Source: Chitinivibrionales bacterium (GTDB lineage: Bacteria; Fibrobacterota; Chitinivibrionia; Chitinivibrionales; JANQEN01). Taken from it: a DNA stretch of 58,030 nt. The notes beneath the pieces were generated by a model. It was not told the DNA's origin. It saw nothing but the letters and a program-made list of their open reading frames with translations, and did no database searches. Below are positions 34,887-43,801 of this stretch, piece after piece. The position numbers were made by a program, and so were the translations under genes. The DNA is taken from positions 1-58,030 of the forward strand of contig JANQEN010000021.1 in assembly GCA_028278335.1 (NCBI GenBank), written 5' to 3'. The first letter of the stretch is position 1. Each line of letters starts with the position of its first letter.

Positions 34887-35722
34887 AAACGCTCTTAGTG
34901 AGATACGACATTGACAATTGCGCAGACTGGGAAAAGGGAATCCCTTCTGTGGTCTCCCTACTTGATGCTCTCTCAATTAAGGCGACCTTTTTCTTGAATG
35001 TAGGTCAGGCCTTTGATTTTAAATCATCTCTTCTTAAGTTCTTTAAAACAGAGAAGCAATCAAAGACCGCAGATAAAATAAGCCTTTTCACTAAAATGGG
35101 ACTTGGCTCAATAATTAAGACTGTGCTTTTAAATCCTCATCTTATTTCGCTGAAACCGCCCCTGGGAAATGAGCTTATTCAAGCTGGCCATGAGTTGGCC
35201 TTGCATGGAGGCACAAATCATGCAATCTGGCAATCACAACTAACCGAACTTTCAAAAAAGGCTCTCTCAGAACTCTTTCTACCCGCTTACAAAATTTTTT
35301 CAAGCACCTTTGGAGCTCCCAAGGGATTCTCTTCGCCTGGCTTTGCCTATAACAAGTTTGTATTAGAGCTTATTGAGGAGTATAACTTCTCATACGCGGT
35401 GGACATGCAAGCCTCAAAGCCTTTTCGGCCAAAGCTTAACAATTCTGAATGTAGTCACATACAGATACCAGCCACCACAGCATCTAAGCATGGTGTTCCT
35501 TTCATAGAGCAACAATTGTCAAAAAATCAATCATACACCGAAATAATTAAAAGCCTTTTACAGAGAATAAATAATAGTGATTTTGCAGTGTATTACTCGC
35601 ATCCCTCTTTAGACGCATTACATTTACCACTCATTGCCGACCTCTTTAAGCAGGTGCGAAGCAAGGGGTGGACTATTTTAACCCATGCCGAGTATGCCGA
35701 TGAATTCAAAAAAAATCTTTAA
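34883..35722 (+). CDS. Polysaccharide deacetylase-like (NodB-fold) protein
   Basis: A 279-residue protein of the carbohydrate esterase 4 fold. RYDIDN carries the catalytic acidic pair (Asp9/Asp11), HELALHGGTNHAIW supplies the metal-binding His residues, and the C-terminal HPSLDALH ends the barrel. It could remove acetyl groups from amino sugars or act on a related glycan group. It overlaps genes on both sides by a few bases. There is no signal peptide, so it acts in the cytoplasm, as do deacetylases acting on precursors. Confidence 0.75.
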   Translation: MKTLLVRYDIDNCADWEKGIPSVVSLLDALSIKATFFLNVGQAFDFKSSLLKFFKTEKQSKTADKISLFTKMGLGSIIKTVLLNPHLISLKPPLGNELIQAGHELALHGGTNHAIWQSQLTELSKKALSELFLPAYKIFSSTFGAPKGFSSPGFAYNKFVLELIEEYNFSYAVDMQASKPFRPKLNNSECSHIQIPATTASKHGVPFIEQQLSKNQSYTEIIKSLLQRINNSDFAVYYSHPSLDALHLPLIADLFKQVRSKGWTILTHAEYADEFKKNL

Positions 35723-36410
35723 CAGACTATCACAGGACTATGACAAAAGGGTAACCGGCTTTAAAAAATCGGGCAAGAATTTACATATTAAGTATATAAT
35801 TAACCAAATACTTGAACAGACGAAAATACCACCAGTATCAATTTTAGAGTTGGGGTGTGGTACTGGTGTGAATATGTCGATCTTACAATCCTTCGGGTTG
35901 AAAACCTTTGGCTGTGATCATGCAACACAAATGCTTTACCAAGCAAAGAATCATGAACCTGCATCAAACTATGTTTGTGCCCAGGCAGAAGCATTGCCCT
36001 TTGCTCCAAATCAGTTTGACCTAGCTTTTTCAATTGATATGTTTCAATATGTTGACAATGTGGATTCTATTATAATGAATATGAAAGAGGTAACTAAAGA
36101 CAATGGGCTCTGTGCAATATTAATTCCAAACACAAATAGTATTCTCCGAATGATCGGACGTTTGGGTCGCTTTCGGGGTTATAGCTTAGGAAAAGAGGTG
36201 TCAGGTACCCCTATGAGTGAACATACCTTTTCCGCTTTGCTAAAGAGGCACTTTTCCAAGTGGAAAATATATACCTCTCGACCCTTACCCTCCTTTACAC
36301 CGAATGTTGTTTGGAACCTTTCAAAGAGTAAACCTCTTAGTCGAATTATTAAAAGCTCCTTTTGGTCTTTGTCCCTTCTTGGTTTTGGCTGGGTAGAAAA
36401 ACATGAATAG
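35700..36410 (+). CDS. Class I SAM-dependent methyltransferase
   Basis: About 236 residues. Three in-frame ATGs (35685, 35694, 35700) lie close together and none has a strong ribosome site; the last gives the usual MNSKKIFNRLSQDYD opening. The SAM loop is ILELGCGTGVNMSIL and the acidic pair is in GCDHATQML, then LPFAPNQFDLAFSIDMFQY. The target is probably a sugar or lipid of the glycan. It overlaps the deacetylase-like gene by 23 bases and the radical SAM gene by 8. Confidence 0.8.
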   Translation: MNSKKIFNRLSQDYDKRVTGFKKSGKNLHIKYIINQILEQTKIPPVSILELGCGTGVNMSILQSFGLKTFGCDHATQMLYQAKNHEPASNYVCAQAEALPFAPNQFDLAFSIDMFQYVDNVDSIIMNMKEVTKDNGLCAILIPNTNSILRMIGRLGRFRGYSLGKEVSGTPMSEHTFSALLKRHFSKWKIYTSRPLPSFTPNVVWNLSKSKPLSRIIKSSFWSLSLLGFGWVEKHE

Positions 36411-37905
36411 TAAAAAAGAGGTCATTCTTATCTATCCGGGAAAGCATATTGAATCTAAACCACAACAGGGCTTAGCATCGATTGTCCATCGCTATCTTCC
36501 AAAGCACCCAATCCGGCCACCTCTTTCGCTTTTGCCAATTGCAGCCTACCTTCGCCAGGCAGGATTCTTACCAACAATAGTTGACTGCCGCGTTACTGAA
36601 TACCGGCACATTGATTACTCGCAGGCGATCTTTGTTGGTATCAGTACCATGACCATTGGCAATATGATTAGCCATGGACTTGCCGTTGCCGAATTTGTCC
36701 GACAGCAATCTCCAGCAACACCTATTGTGTGGGGTGGTATTCACCCCACCCTTACTGCAGAAAGTACCATACAACAGGATCTTGTCGATGTTGTAGTAAG
36801 AGGAGAAGGTGAGGAGACCTCTGTTGAGCTTGCCAATGCCTTTCTGTCAAAAAACCCACTTCATTCTATCAAGGGAATAACTTTTATAGAAAAGGGTGAA
36901 CCTCTACACACACCAGACAGACTCTTTATTAACATGAACGACATACCTCCAATACCTTACGACCTCTTGAACAAATCTAATTATCCTGCAGCGCAGGAGA
37001 ACTTCATATATCAGAGCAGCCGTGGCTGTCCGCACAACTGCATTTTCTGTTATAACAAGCCATACAATCGTCGCCGATATCGTACCCGCAGTGCAAAGAA
37101 CGTTCTTAAAGATATAGCCTTAATACAAAAAGAGTTCTCTCCCCGCATACTCCAGTTTTTTGATGATGAGTTTTTCACCAATAAAAAGCGGGTAATTGAA
37201 ATTTGTACTGGTATGATTGAGCAAAAGATGAATATGCAATGGATGGCAGGATGTCGATTGGATTATATCGACTCCTATGGTGATGAATTTTTGGGCCTTA
37301 TTGCCAGAAGTGGGTGCACCAGTCTTGGTGTTGGTGGAGAGTCTGGATCAGAACGGATCCTTTCATATATCAACAAGGGTGTAAGCCTATCACAAATGAA
37401 GGGTGCTGTTGCTAAGCTTCGTAAGTATGATATTGAGGCACTTTTAAGCTTTGTTGTGGGCCTTCCCGGGGAGACATGGAGGGACATTAAAAAGACCCTT
37501 CAATTTATTGACAAGCTAAAATCAATCCATCCTAAGGTTATTGTAAACAGTATCAATGTATTAGTCCCCCTCCCAGGTGCACCAATCTTTGAGGAGGTAC
37601 AAAAACTGGGATATCATCCACCTCAAACTTTAGAAGAGTGGGCTCAATTTTCTTGGGCTGATAAAAACCACACTCCCTGGCACACACCCAAGTATAGTAG
37701 AAAACTCGAAACATTATATACCATAAGTCGGTTCCTCTTTATTGCGAACCATCCTCTATTACAGAGGGCACATCCATGTATTCGATTTTTTATTAAACAA
37801 CTGAGCGCTCTAGGCGCGTTTCGTATGAAGAGAGGATGGCTCTTCTTTCCTATAGAGTGGGACCTTTTTAAACTCTTTCAGAAAGTTGTTGTTGATTACT
37901 TTTAA
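36403..37905 (+). CDS. B12-binding-domain radical SAM protein
   Basis: A 500-residue protein with an N-terminal cobalamin-binding-type domain (residues 1-170, FVGISTMTIG and GGIHPTLTAE) and a radical SAM domain with the cluster motif CPHNCIFC near 205-212. The C-terminal region fits the same family. Such enzymes methylate unactivated carbons or perform ring and bond rearrangements. In a glycan locus, C-methylation or a lipid modification is plausible. The DxHxxG cobalamin-ligand motif is not clearly present, so base-off B12 binding is uncertain. Confidence 0.82.
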   Translation: MNSKKEVILIYPGKHIESKPQQGLASIVHRYLPKHPIRPPLSLLPIAAYLRQAGFLPTIVDCRVTEYRHIDYSQAIFVGISTMTIGNMISHGLAVAEFVRQQSPATPIVWGGIHPTLTAESTIQQDLVDVVVRGEGEETSVELANAFLSKNPLHSIKGITFIEKGEPLHTPDRLFINMNDIPPIPYDLLNKSNYPAAQENFIYQSSRGCPHNCIFCYNKPYNRRRYRTRSAKNVLKDIALIQKEFSPRILQFFDDEFFTNKKRVIEICTGMIEQKMNMQWMAGCRLDYIDSYGDEFLGLIARSGCTSLGVGGESGSERILSYINKGVSLSQMKGAVAKLRKYDIEALLSFVVGLPGETWRDIKKTLQFIDKLKSIHPKVIVNSINVLVPLPGAPIFEEVQKLGYHPPQTLEEWAQFSWADKNHTPWHTPKYSRKLETLYTISRFLFIANHPLLQRAHPCIRFFIKQLSALGAFRMKRGWLFFPIEWDLFKLFQKVVVDYF

Positions 37906-37922
37906 TCTAACTGAGGCAGCAG

Positions 37923-39032
37923 ATGATTCATGTATTCATTGGAACAAAGGCGCAATATGTAAAGACAGCACCCATACTACAAGAGCTGCAACGGCGAGAT
38001 ATTCCTTTCAACCTTATTGATTCTGGTCAACATGCTGATATTTCAAAACGATATCGAACCATCTTTAATATTAAAGAGCCAGATGTTCGGTTAACCGATT
38101 CTGATGCTGACATCACCACCCTTCTTCAATTCGCCAAGTGGTTCTTCTACTTTTTGCTAACTATTCTTTTTAGGCCCTCTTATATAGGAAAAAAATGCTT
38201 TGGCAATCAAAAGGGGGTTTGTCTCATTCATGGCGACACACCAACCACCCTGCTTTCACTTTTTGCAGCAAAACGAGCAAAAATAAAAGTTTGCCATTTG
38301 GAATCAGGACTTCGCTCCTTTAATGCCTTTAACCCCTTTCCAGAAGAGATTATTAGAATAATTACCATGCGCTATGCGGACATTCTCTTTGCCCCTTCTG
38401 ATTGGGCCCATGCCAATCTCCTTGCCATGAAGGTTCGAGGTGCTGCTATTAACATAAAGGGAAACACAAACATAGATGCCCTGAGGTATATCTCCTCGTT
38501 GTCACATATACCTAACGAGCTTGCACCACTAAAAAAACAGTATGTCCTTGTTTCAATCCATCGGGCTGAAACTATTCTTAATAAAGCTCGCCTTAAAAAA
38601 GTAACAGAGATTGTCTTTAGAATAGCAAAATCGAACACTGTTGCCTTTTGTATTCATCCACCAACAAAAAAGCGATTGAAACAGTACGGCCTAATGACTC
38701 AACTGCAGCAGAATAAAAATATACTCCTCTTTGACCTGCTTCCCTATCCCAATTTCATAGGTGCCATGAAAGAGGCTCTCTTTGTAGTCACTGATGGTGG
38801 GAGTGTTCAAGAGGAGAGTTATTATCTTAATCTTCCCTGTCTTCTATTAAGGAAATGCACAGAACGCATGGAGGGGATTTCTCAAAATGTATGTGTCTCT
38901 GATTTTAATGATGACACTATTGCTCATTTTCTAAACAATATTACGATCTTTAAACGAACTGACTTATTAGAGACAGATGCATCACCATCCGCTCGTATAG
39001 TAGATATAATTTCAAATCATTTTCATAGTTGA
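37923..39032 (+). CDS. UDP-N-acetylglucosamine 2-epimerase-like protein
   Basis: A 369-residue GT-B-fold enzyme. It has IGTKAQYVKTAPIL, LIHGDTPTTL, HLESGLRSF, PEEIIRI, KGNTNIDA, SIHRAET, IHPPT, TDGGSVQEESYYLNLP and LLRKCTERMEG, all positions conserved in WecB-type epimerases. The hydrophobic insert after residue 75 (FAKWFFYFLL) is unusual and might dock it at the membrane. It produces UDP-ManNAc-type precursors from UDP-GlcNAc, so the glycan probably contains a ManNAc-derived residue. The symbol wecB is not applied because of the divergence. Confidence 0.82.
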   Translation: MIHVFIGTKAQYVKTAPILQELQRRDIPFNLIDSGQHADISKRYRTIFNIKEPDVRLTDSDADITTLLQFAKWFFYFLLTILFRPSYIGKKCFGNQKGVCLIHGDTPTTLLSLFAAKRAKIKVCHLESGLRSFNAFNPFPEEIIRIITMRYADILFAPSDWAHANLLAMKVRGAAINIKGNTNIDALRYISSLSHIPNELAPLKKQYVLVSIHRAETILNKARLKKVTEIVFRIAKSNTVAFCIHPPTKKRLKQYGLMTQLQQNKNILLFDLLPYPNFIGAMKEALFVVTDGGSVQEESYYLNLPCLLLRKCTERMEGISQNVCVSDFNDDTIAHFLNNITIFKRTDLLETDASPSARIVDIISNHFHS

Positions 39033-39062
39033 GGTATTTGCATTTATCGACACAAACCACTT

Positions 39063-40658
39063 ATGCAAACTCGAAGACCCCTTACCCTATTAGGAACAAC
39101 CTTTACAATAGCAGACATCTGCTTTGTTTTAATCATATTCAGCAGCGCCCTCTTTCTCCGGCTTGAAACATTAAAACACCATACTACACCGCAGGGAGAT
39201 GAGGGCTCTTTTTTATCCTTAGCCACGAACTTCTATAATGGTAAGGGATTTACAAATAGTGTCATGACCCATTACTACAATTACAACGAAACTCTTCCTT
39301 ATCCCGAAGACACCCGCCACCCGCTTCTTGCAATTTTTATGGCAGGATTGTTTTCCCTCTCAAGTCCCAGTATGGCTGCTACGCAATTGCTCAATCTTTT
39401 ATTCAGCCTACTGAGCCTCCTCCTCATATTTATAATTGGTATAAAACTACACTCAAAGGAGGTCGGCTTTATTAGTCTTATTGCCATGGCCTTCTGCTGG
39501 CCCGTAATTTCCTATAGTGTCTCTATTTACTCTGAAACACTCTTTATACTTTTAGTACTTTGCATAACCCTTATTTACATAAACCAGTACTCAAAAAATC
39601 GATTTAATAATCAAACGGTTTTCACCATTGGATTATTTGTGGGCCTCTCCTACCTATGCAGACCCAATGGCTTTATCCTGTTTTTAAGCATCCTCTTAGT
39701 AACCCTTCTCTCTTCACAGAAAAAGTTGGCAATTCCCCTGTTTATTGGCTTCTTTGCTACTGCAGGGTGGTGGATGATACGAAACACAATTATCTTTGGA
39801 AGCCCTCTCTATGGTCATTACAACTACTTCATGTGGATTGACAATCACGCACAACTCTGGTACCATCTATCTAAAGCGCCGCCCTCTGCTTCAGCCTTTT
39901 TTTCTACTCACTCTTTTTTCAGTATCATTGAGAAAATTCTTCTCGGTGTAATAAATCTAGGCACCGAGCTTTGGCTCTTTGAGGGCAAGATGCTCTATCT
40001 AACCAAACTTCTCTTTCCCTTTTTTCTCTGGTTTCTGATTAGTAAACAATCCAAAAAAGCTCAATGGCTTCCTATAGGCATCTTTTTAATAATAACCCTG
40101 CCACCACTTATCTGGATAGCTTCGGTGCTTTGGGTTTCACGCTATGTGCTTACCTTCTATCCATTCTATTTTTTGGGCTCTGCTATTGGATTAGTAGAGG
40201 CATTTCAGTTTTTTACAAAGCAGAAACACAAACATTTACTTGTACCAACCTCTTTTTTATTGATTATAGCTATTCAATTCTTTCCTTTAAAATTTCTAAC
40301 CTCAAAGAGAAATGGCGACCAAGAAGACCAATCTATTATCACCAGTCAAATTGAGTGGATACAAAAAAACACTCCCCCTCATTCAATTATTCTTACTGGC
40401 TCACTGGTGCAGCAACAATATAGAATTAAGCGTAATATGATCCACTATCCAGCTTACGAGCCACTGGAAAAGGTACTTGCCTATGGAAAGGAACGAGGTG
40501 CGACTCATTTTGTGATTGACCAAGAATTTCTCTCAAGAACAAAAACATTACATAAGAATTGGTATTCAAATAATAATCGCATTAATGAGATTTGTTTACC
40601 TCCTCATTTAAAATTGCTTTATGAAGATAGTACATTTCTAGTTTATACTATTCTTTGA
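39063..40658 (+). CDS. GT39-like membrane glycosyltransferase
   Basis: A 531-residue polytopic protein with about 12 helices. The loop after the first helix (PQGDEGSFLSLATNFYNG) carries an acidic pair typical of ArnT/PMT-like transferases, and a C-terminal globular part from about residue 430 has IDQEFLSRTKTL. It is the second of three such proteins in the locus, too divergent for a recent duplication. No strong ribosome site precedes the ATG. The donor is presumably the polyprenyl-phosphate sugar made by the GT2 enzyme. Confidence 0.75.
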   Translation: MQTRRPLTLLGTTFTIADICFVLIIFSSALFLRLETLKHHTTPQGDEGSFLSLATNFYNGKGFTNSVMTHYYNYNETLPYPEDTRHPLLAIFMAGLFSLSSPSMAATQLLNLLFSLLSLLLIFIIGIKLHSKEVGFISLIAMAFCWPVISYSVSIYSETLFILLVLCITLIYINQYSKNRFNNQTVFTIGLFVGLSYLCRPNGFILFLSILLVTLLSSQKKLAIPLFIGFFATAGWWMIRNTIIFGSPLYGHYNYFMWIDNHAQLWYHLSKAPPSASAFFSTHSFFSIIEKILLGVINLGTELWLFEGKMLYLTKLLFPFFLWFLISKQSKKAQWLPIGIFLIITLPPLIWIASVLWVSRYVLTFYPFYFLGSAIGLVEAFQFFTKQKHKHLLVPTSFLLIIAIQFFPLKFLTSKRNGDQEDQSIITSQIEWIQKNTPPHSIILTGSLVQQQYRIKRNMIHYPAYEPLEKVLAYGKERGATHFVIDQEFLSRTKTLHKNWYSNNNRINEICLPPHLKLLYEDSTFLVYTIL

Positions 40659-40960
40659 ATACTGTTTCTTACAATTAATGTTAATTGATTAAAGCACTTA
40701 TAAAAGAGAAGAATTATCTATATATACCGCTTCTCAATAATTATGTCCTATGTTGTGTTGCGGCATAACTGTTTCTATAAGAGTTTTGTCAAAACCATGG
40801 GACAAAAATTTTAAGATACAGTATAATTTAAAAAAGGATTTATACCTTACAAATGAAATGAATACAGTAAATTTTTGGAAGGGCCTCACCGGCCCTTAAA
40901 CCCGGCAAGGAAAATACTTTCTATACCCCCCTGGCCTTCGGCCTGTCCCCCAGGGGACAA
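40659..40960. other. Intergenic region with dispersed repeat
   Basis: About 300 bases between two membrane glycosyltransferase genes. The first 200 are A+T rich with no gene. The end is occupied by the second copy of the two-hairpin repeat (40874-40958), which runs up to the start codon of the next gene. Confidence 0.6.
40874..40958 (-). repeat. Two-hairpin dispersed repeat, copy 2
   Basis: The reverse complement of 2601-2690 with about 85% identity. Both stems are kept: AAGGGCC/GGCCCTT (40879-40897) and an enlarged GGCC-TTC-GGCC stem (40931-40943), the second longer here than in copy 1. The last bases (CAGGGGACAA) form the only ribosome-site-like sequence before the ATG at 40961, so the repeat may provide translation signals for that gene. 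Confidence 0.8.
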
Positions 40961-42604
40961 ATGCAAAAAGATAACGATAGCGCCTTATTTAATAAAATCA
41001 ACAATGCCACAAAACGTGTTAAAGTGATGAAATTAATTAATAAATCTTATTTTTCCTTATTGCTTTTGTTCATTTCCTTACTAGCCTTTACTATCACGGT
41101 CTTATGGATTTTCAGTCCTATAATATTTCAGTATGGTGACAACTGTGGTTATATGACCTTAGCTGTTGCCTTTGCAAAGGGGCAGGGATTTACTGACCCA
41201 GCTCTTCCAGGATCGTTTCATTTTCTCTGGTGGCCTCCAGGATTTCCTCTATTTATGGCTTCCTTTGTTAAGCTCTTTGGGCCCCATTGGACTGCTATCA
41301 AAATAATAATATTAGTGTTTTTATTTACTACTCTTTTCTTCTACTCTCGATTAATCTACCAAAAAGAGGTGAGTCTTCTAAAAACAGTTGCCATTTTGTT
41401 AACCCTCTGCTTTAGCTCGGCAATTCACCTACTCTCATCCTATCTCTACTCGGAGACATTTTTTATTGTTGTACTCATTTTATTTATTACTCTGTTTTAT
41501 AATTGGAAACCCAAACACTCCCTTGTAAAAATTATCTTTCTTTCTCTTATTGCAGTGTATTTATGTACCATAAGACTTATCGGCATTTGCCTTCCCCTTG
41601 CTTTTGCTTTCTATCTGTTTTTCTTTAAAGAAAAGGGAAATAAAAAGAGCTCGCCTTATGTATGGCTTATCCCTTTAATCCTTTTATCAACCTATCTTCT
41701 GCTAGCATTGTTTTACCCCCCCTGTAAAGTTACTTCTCTGCGAGCAACCATTGGACTGAATAACCAATTCACCTCTGTGCTACTGAGATCAAAGGAAATT
41801 GATGCTACAACAGAGGCATCTCTCTTCTTTCTTTATTGGAACAAATTACTTCTGTTTCTGCGAGGCTATGGTCTAACCCTTATTCCCCAAGCTATCATGG
41901 GAAGCCTCTATGACCTCTTTACCATGAATCCTGCTAAAGCTTTATTAATGGCAATTATCAGCCTGACCACCTTTATTGGCTACATAGTATCCTTTAAAAA
42001 ATATTGCTTTATTAATTGCTATTCCCTCCTCTTTATGGGAGTTCTCTTTGTGTATGGCCCCCACTATGTAAGGCTAGCGGTTCCTCTTGTTCCCTTTCTC
42101 ATCCTCTACTTTTATAATGGTCTAGACTGGACACTCACACTTCTTTTTCGAAACAAAAAAGTTCATTCTTTAATGTTATTATCTTTAAGCATAATTGTGA
42201 TTGGTGACAACCTTTACAAAAGTATTACTAACCCTCAAAAGACCATGCCAGCGCAATTTGGCAATGATGCGTATCAACAAGCTCTTACTTGGACTGCTGA
42301 TAACACAAATCCAAAGGATATTGTTGTTTGTCAAACCCATTCCTATCTTTATCTCTTACGTGGTCCCTATTGTATCCCCTACAACTATGCAACAACAGTA
42401 AATGAATTTCTCTCCTATTTAGACGAACACCAGGCCCAGTATATTGTTGTTTCTCCCTTTTACCATCGAGCCCATGACACTTATATGGATTATTCTTATA
42501 AGGCAATTGAAGAGTATCCAAAAAAGTTTGTAAAGGTTTTTGGAAAAGATGGATCTTCAGTTTCAGTGTATGCCTACCAGCAACAAGATACGGATTCGCT
42601 CTAA
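40961..42604 (+). CDS. GT39-like membrane glycosyltransferase
   Basis: A 547-residue polytopic protein with 11 or so helices. The loop after helix 1 (QYGDNCGYMTLAVAFAKG) matches the acidic loop of ArnT-like enzymes, followed by a short C-terminal soluble part (residues 440-547). The first 22 residues are charged and not part of the membrane domain; the ATG at 41027 would give a normal MKLINKSYF start, but its ribosome site is poor, whereas 40961 follows AGGGGA from the repeat. The gene converges on trmJ with only 12 bases between stops. Confidence 0.72.
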   Translation: MQKDNDSALFNKINNATKRVKVMKLINKSYFSLLLLFISLLAFTITVLWIFSPIIFQYGDNCGYMTLAVAFAKGQGFTDPALPGSFHFLWWPPGFPLFMASFVKLFGPHWTAIKIIILVFLFTTLFFYSRLIYQKEVSLLKTVAILLTLCFSSAIHLLSSYLYSETFFIVVLILFITLFYNWKPKHSLVKIIFLSLIAVYLCTIRLIGICLPLAFAFYLFFFKEKGNKKSSPYVWLIPLILLSTYLLLALFYPPCKVTSLRATIGLNNQFTSVLLRSKEIDATTEASLFFLYWNKLLLFLRGYGLTLIPQAIMGSLYDLFTMNPAKALLMAIISLTTFIGYIVSFKKYCFINCYSLLFMGVLFVYGPHYVRLAVPLVPFLILYFYNGLDWTLTLLFRNKKVHSLMLLSLSIIVIGDNLYKSITNPQKTMPAQFGNDAYQQALTWTADNTNPKDIVVCQTHSYLYLLRGPYCIPYNYATTVNEFLSYLDEHQAQYIVVSPFYHRAHDTYMDYSYKAIEEYPKKFVKVFGKDGSSVSVYAYQQQDTDSL

Positions 42605-42616
42605 ACCAATTCTCTA

Positions 42617-43306
42617 TTATATCTTTTCATTAAGCATGTTACATATGGAGTGTAAAAGATGGATATCACCATCACCCAAAGCACCAAGCCGCTCCAATAT
42701 GCGATTGTAAATGCTTGACCGGGGATCAAGTTCTACCTTCTTAAGCAAAGAATCTACCTTGCTATGTAAGACCTTTAGTTGTGCGCCATCCACCGATGTT
42801 TCTCCTGTTAATCCCTCCCCTTTAGGAAGTGTGAGGGGAGATAGAGAGTAGGCATAAAGCATAACTGATTGAGAAAGGTTTAAGGAGGGATAGCTTTGCA
42901 TCATAGATATTTGGCTGACAATATGACAAAGTCGAAGCTCCTCGTTTATCAATCCACGATCCTCTCTGCCAAAGAGGATTGCCAAATGGCTTATGGAACT
43001 ACTCTTTTTTTCAATAACTGGAAGAAGCTCTTGAGCTGAGTAATAATCTCCTTTGCAAAGTCGCTGCTTTGAAGTGGTTCCTACAACAAAATCTACATCA
43101 AAAAGTGCTTCATGAATGGTCTTAAAAACCTCTGCTCCCTTTAAAAGGTCAACCGACCCATGGGCAAGCATCTGTGCTTGATCACAGAGGTGGTCACAGG
43201 GATTAACCAGCCGCAGTCGCGAAAAGCCCATAGTCTTGAGCGCTCGTGCACTGGCTCCTACATTACCTGGGGTTCCCGGCTCAACAAGAATAAAGGTGGT
43301 TTTCAT
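42617..43306 (-). CDS. trmJ: tRNA/rRNA 2'-O-methyltransferase, TrmJ/SpoU family
   Basis: A 229-residue SPOUT-fold methyltransferase. Motif 1 is VEPGTPGNVGASARALKTMGF, motif 2 is LFGREDRGL and motif 3 is SLNLSQSVMLYAY, characteristic of TrmJ, which methylates the ribose at position 32 of tRNAs. The C-terminal helix fits the TrmJ extension. It is the last gene of the radC-led minus-strand unit, 12 bases after the flavodoxin-like gene. Assignment to TrmJ rather than another SpoU enzyme is by the N-terminal motif. Confidence 0.9.
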   Translation of the reverse strand: MKTTFILVEPGTPGNVGASARALKTMGFSRLRLVNPCDHLCDQAQMLAHGSVDLLKGAEVFKTIHEALFDVDFVVGTTSKQRLCKGDYYSAQELLPVIEKKSSSISHLAILFGREDRGLINEELRLCHIVSQISMMQSYPSLNLSQSVMLYAYSLSPLTLPKGEGLTGETSVDGAQLKVLHSKVDSLLKKVELDPRSSIYNRILERLGALGDGDIHLLHSICNMLNEKI

Positions 43307-43318
43307 AGAACAATTAAT

Positions 43319-43801
43319 TTACTCAATACCAAGAAGTATGACTAGCTTTTTTACAATTTCCTTAGTCAGTCGATCCACCGTACCCATTTCCGAAGCAACA
43401 GTCATAGCATCTATGCCTGTCTCTTTTGTTTGCCAATCTATACCTGCAGCAGTGCTTACTAGTATGATCTTTTCTCTCTGCAAAGAATCGCACTCTCTTA
43501 AAAACTTTCGAACCAGTCTGTTTAGTCGCCACGCTCGAATCTCATTAAGAATAACAATAGCCTGATATGACTGAGGTGAATTTTTTACTAGCTCCCGCAG
43601 AGAAACGCGCGAAACAGAAACAGTATTCTTAGGAATTTGAGAGATAACCTTTTCGCAAACGACCTCTTTAAAAGCACTCTCCTGAGAGGCAATATGCACC
43701 AGTTTCTTCTCACGGGTATCATTGACTAAACTCTCCTCTGTTGTGGCTTCAACAAAACCCACAGAGCAAAACAGTATCATTATAATGAGAAACAGCCGCA
43801 T
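43319..43801 (-). CDS. Exported flavodoxin-fold-like protein of unknown function
   Basis: A 160-residue protein with an N-terminal signal peptide (residues 1-19, VGFVEA cleavage region). The mature part has alternating strand and helix pieces, with VILNEIRAWRLNRLVRKFL and KIILVSTAAGI placed like the middle and end of a flavodoxin domain. The expected FMN phosphate loop (T-x-GNT) is replaced by ASQESAFK, so FMN binding is doubtful. The start shares one base with the upstream stop (TAATG). I do not recognise a named family; a periplasmic structural domain is the cautious reading. Confidence 0.55.
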   Translation of the reverse strand: MRLFLIIMILFCSVGFVEATTEESLVNDTREKKLVHIASQESAFKEVVCEKVISQIPKNTVSVSRVSLRELVKNSPQSYQAIVILNEIRAWRLNRLVRKFLRECDSLQREKIILVSTAAGIDWQTKETGIDAMTVASEMGTVDRLTKEIVKKLVILLGIE

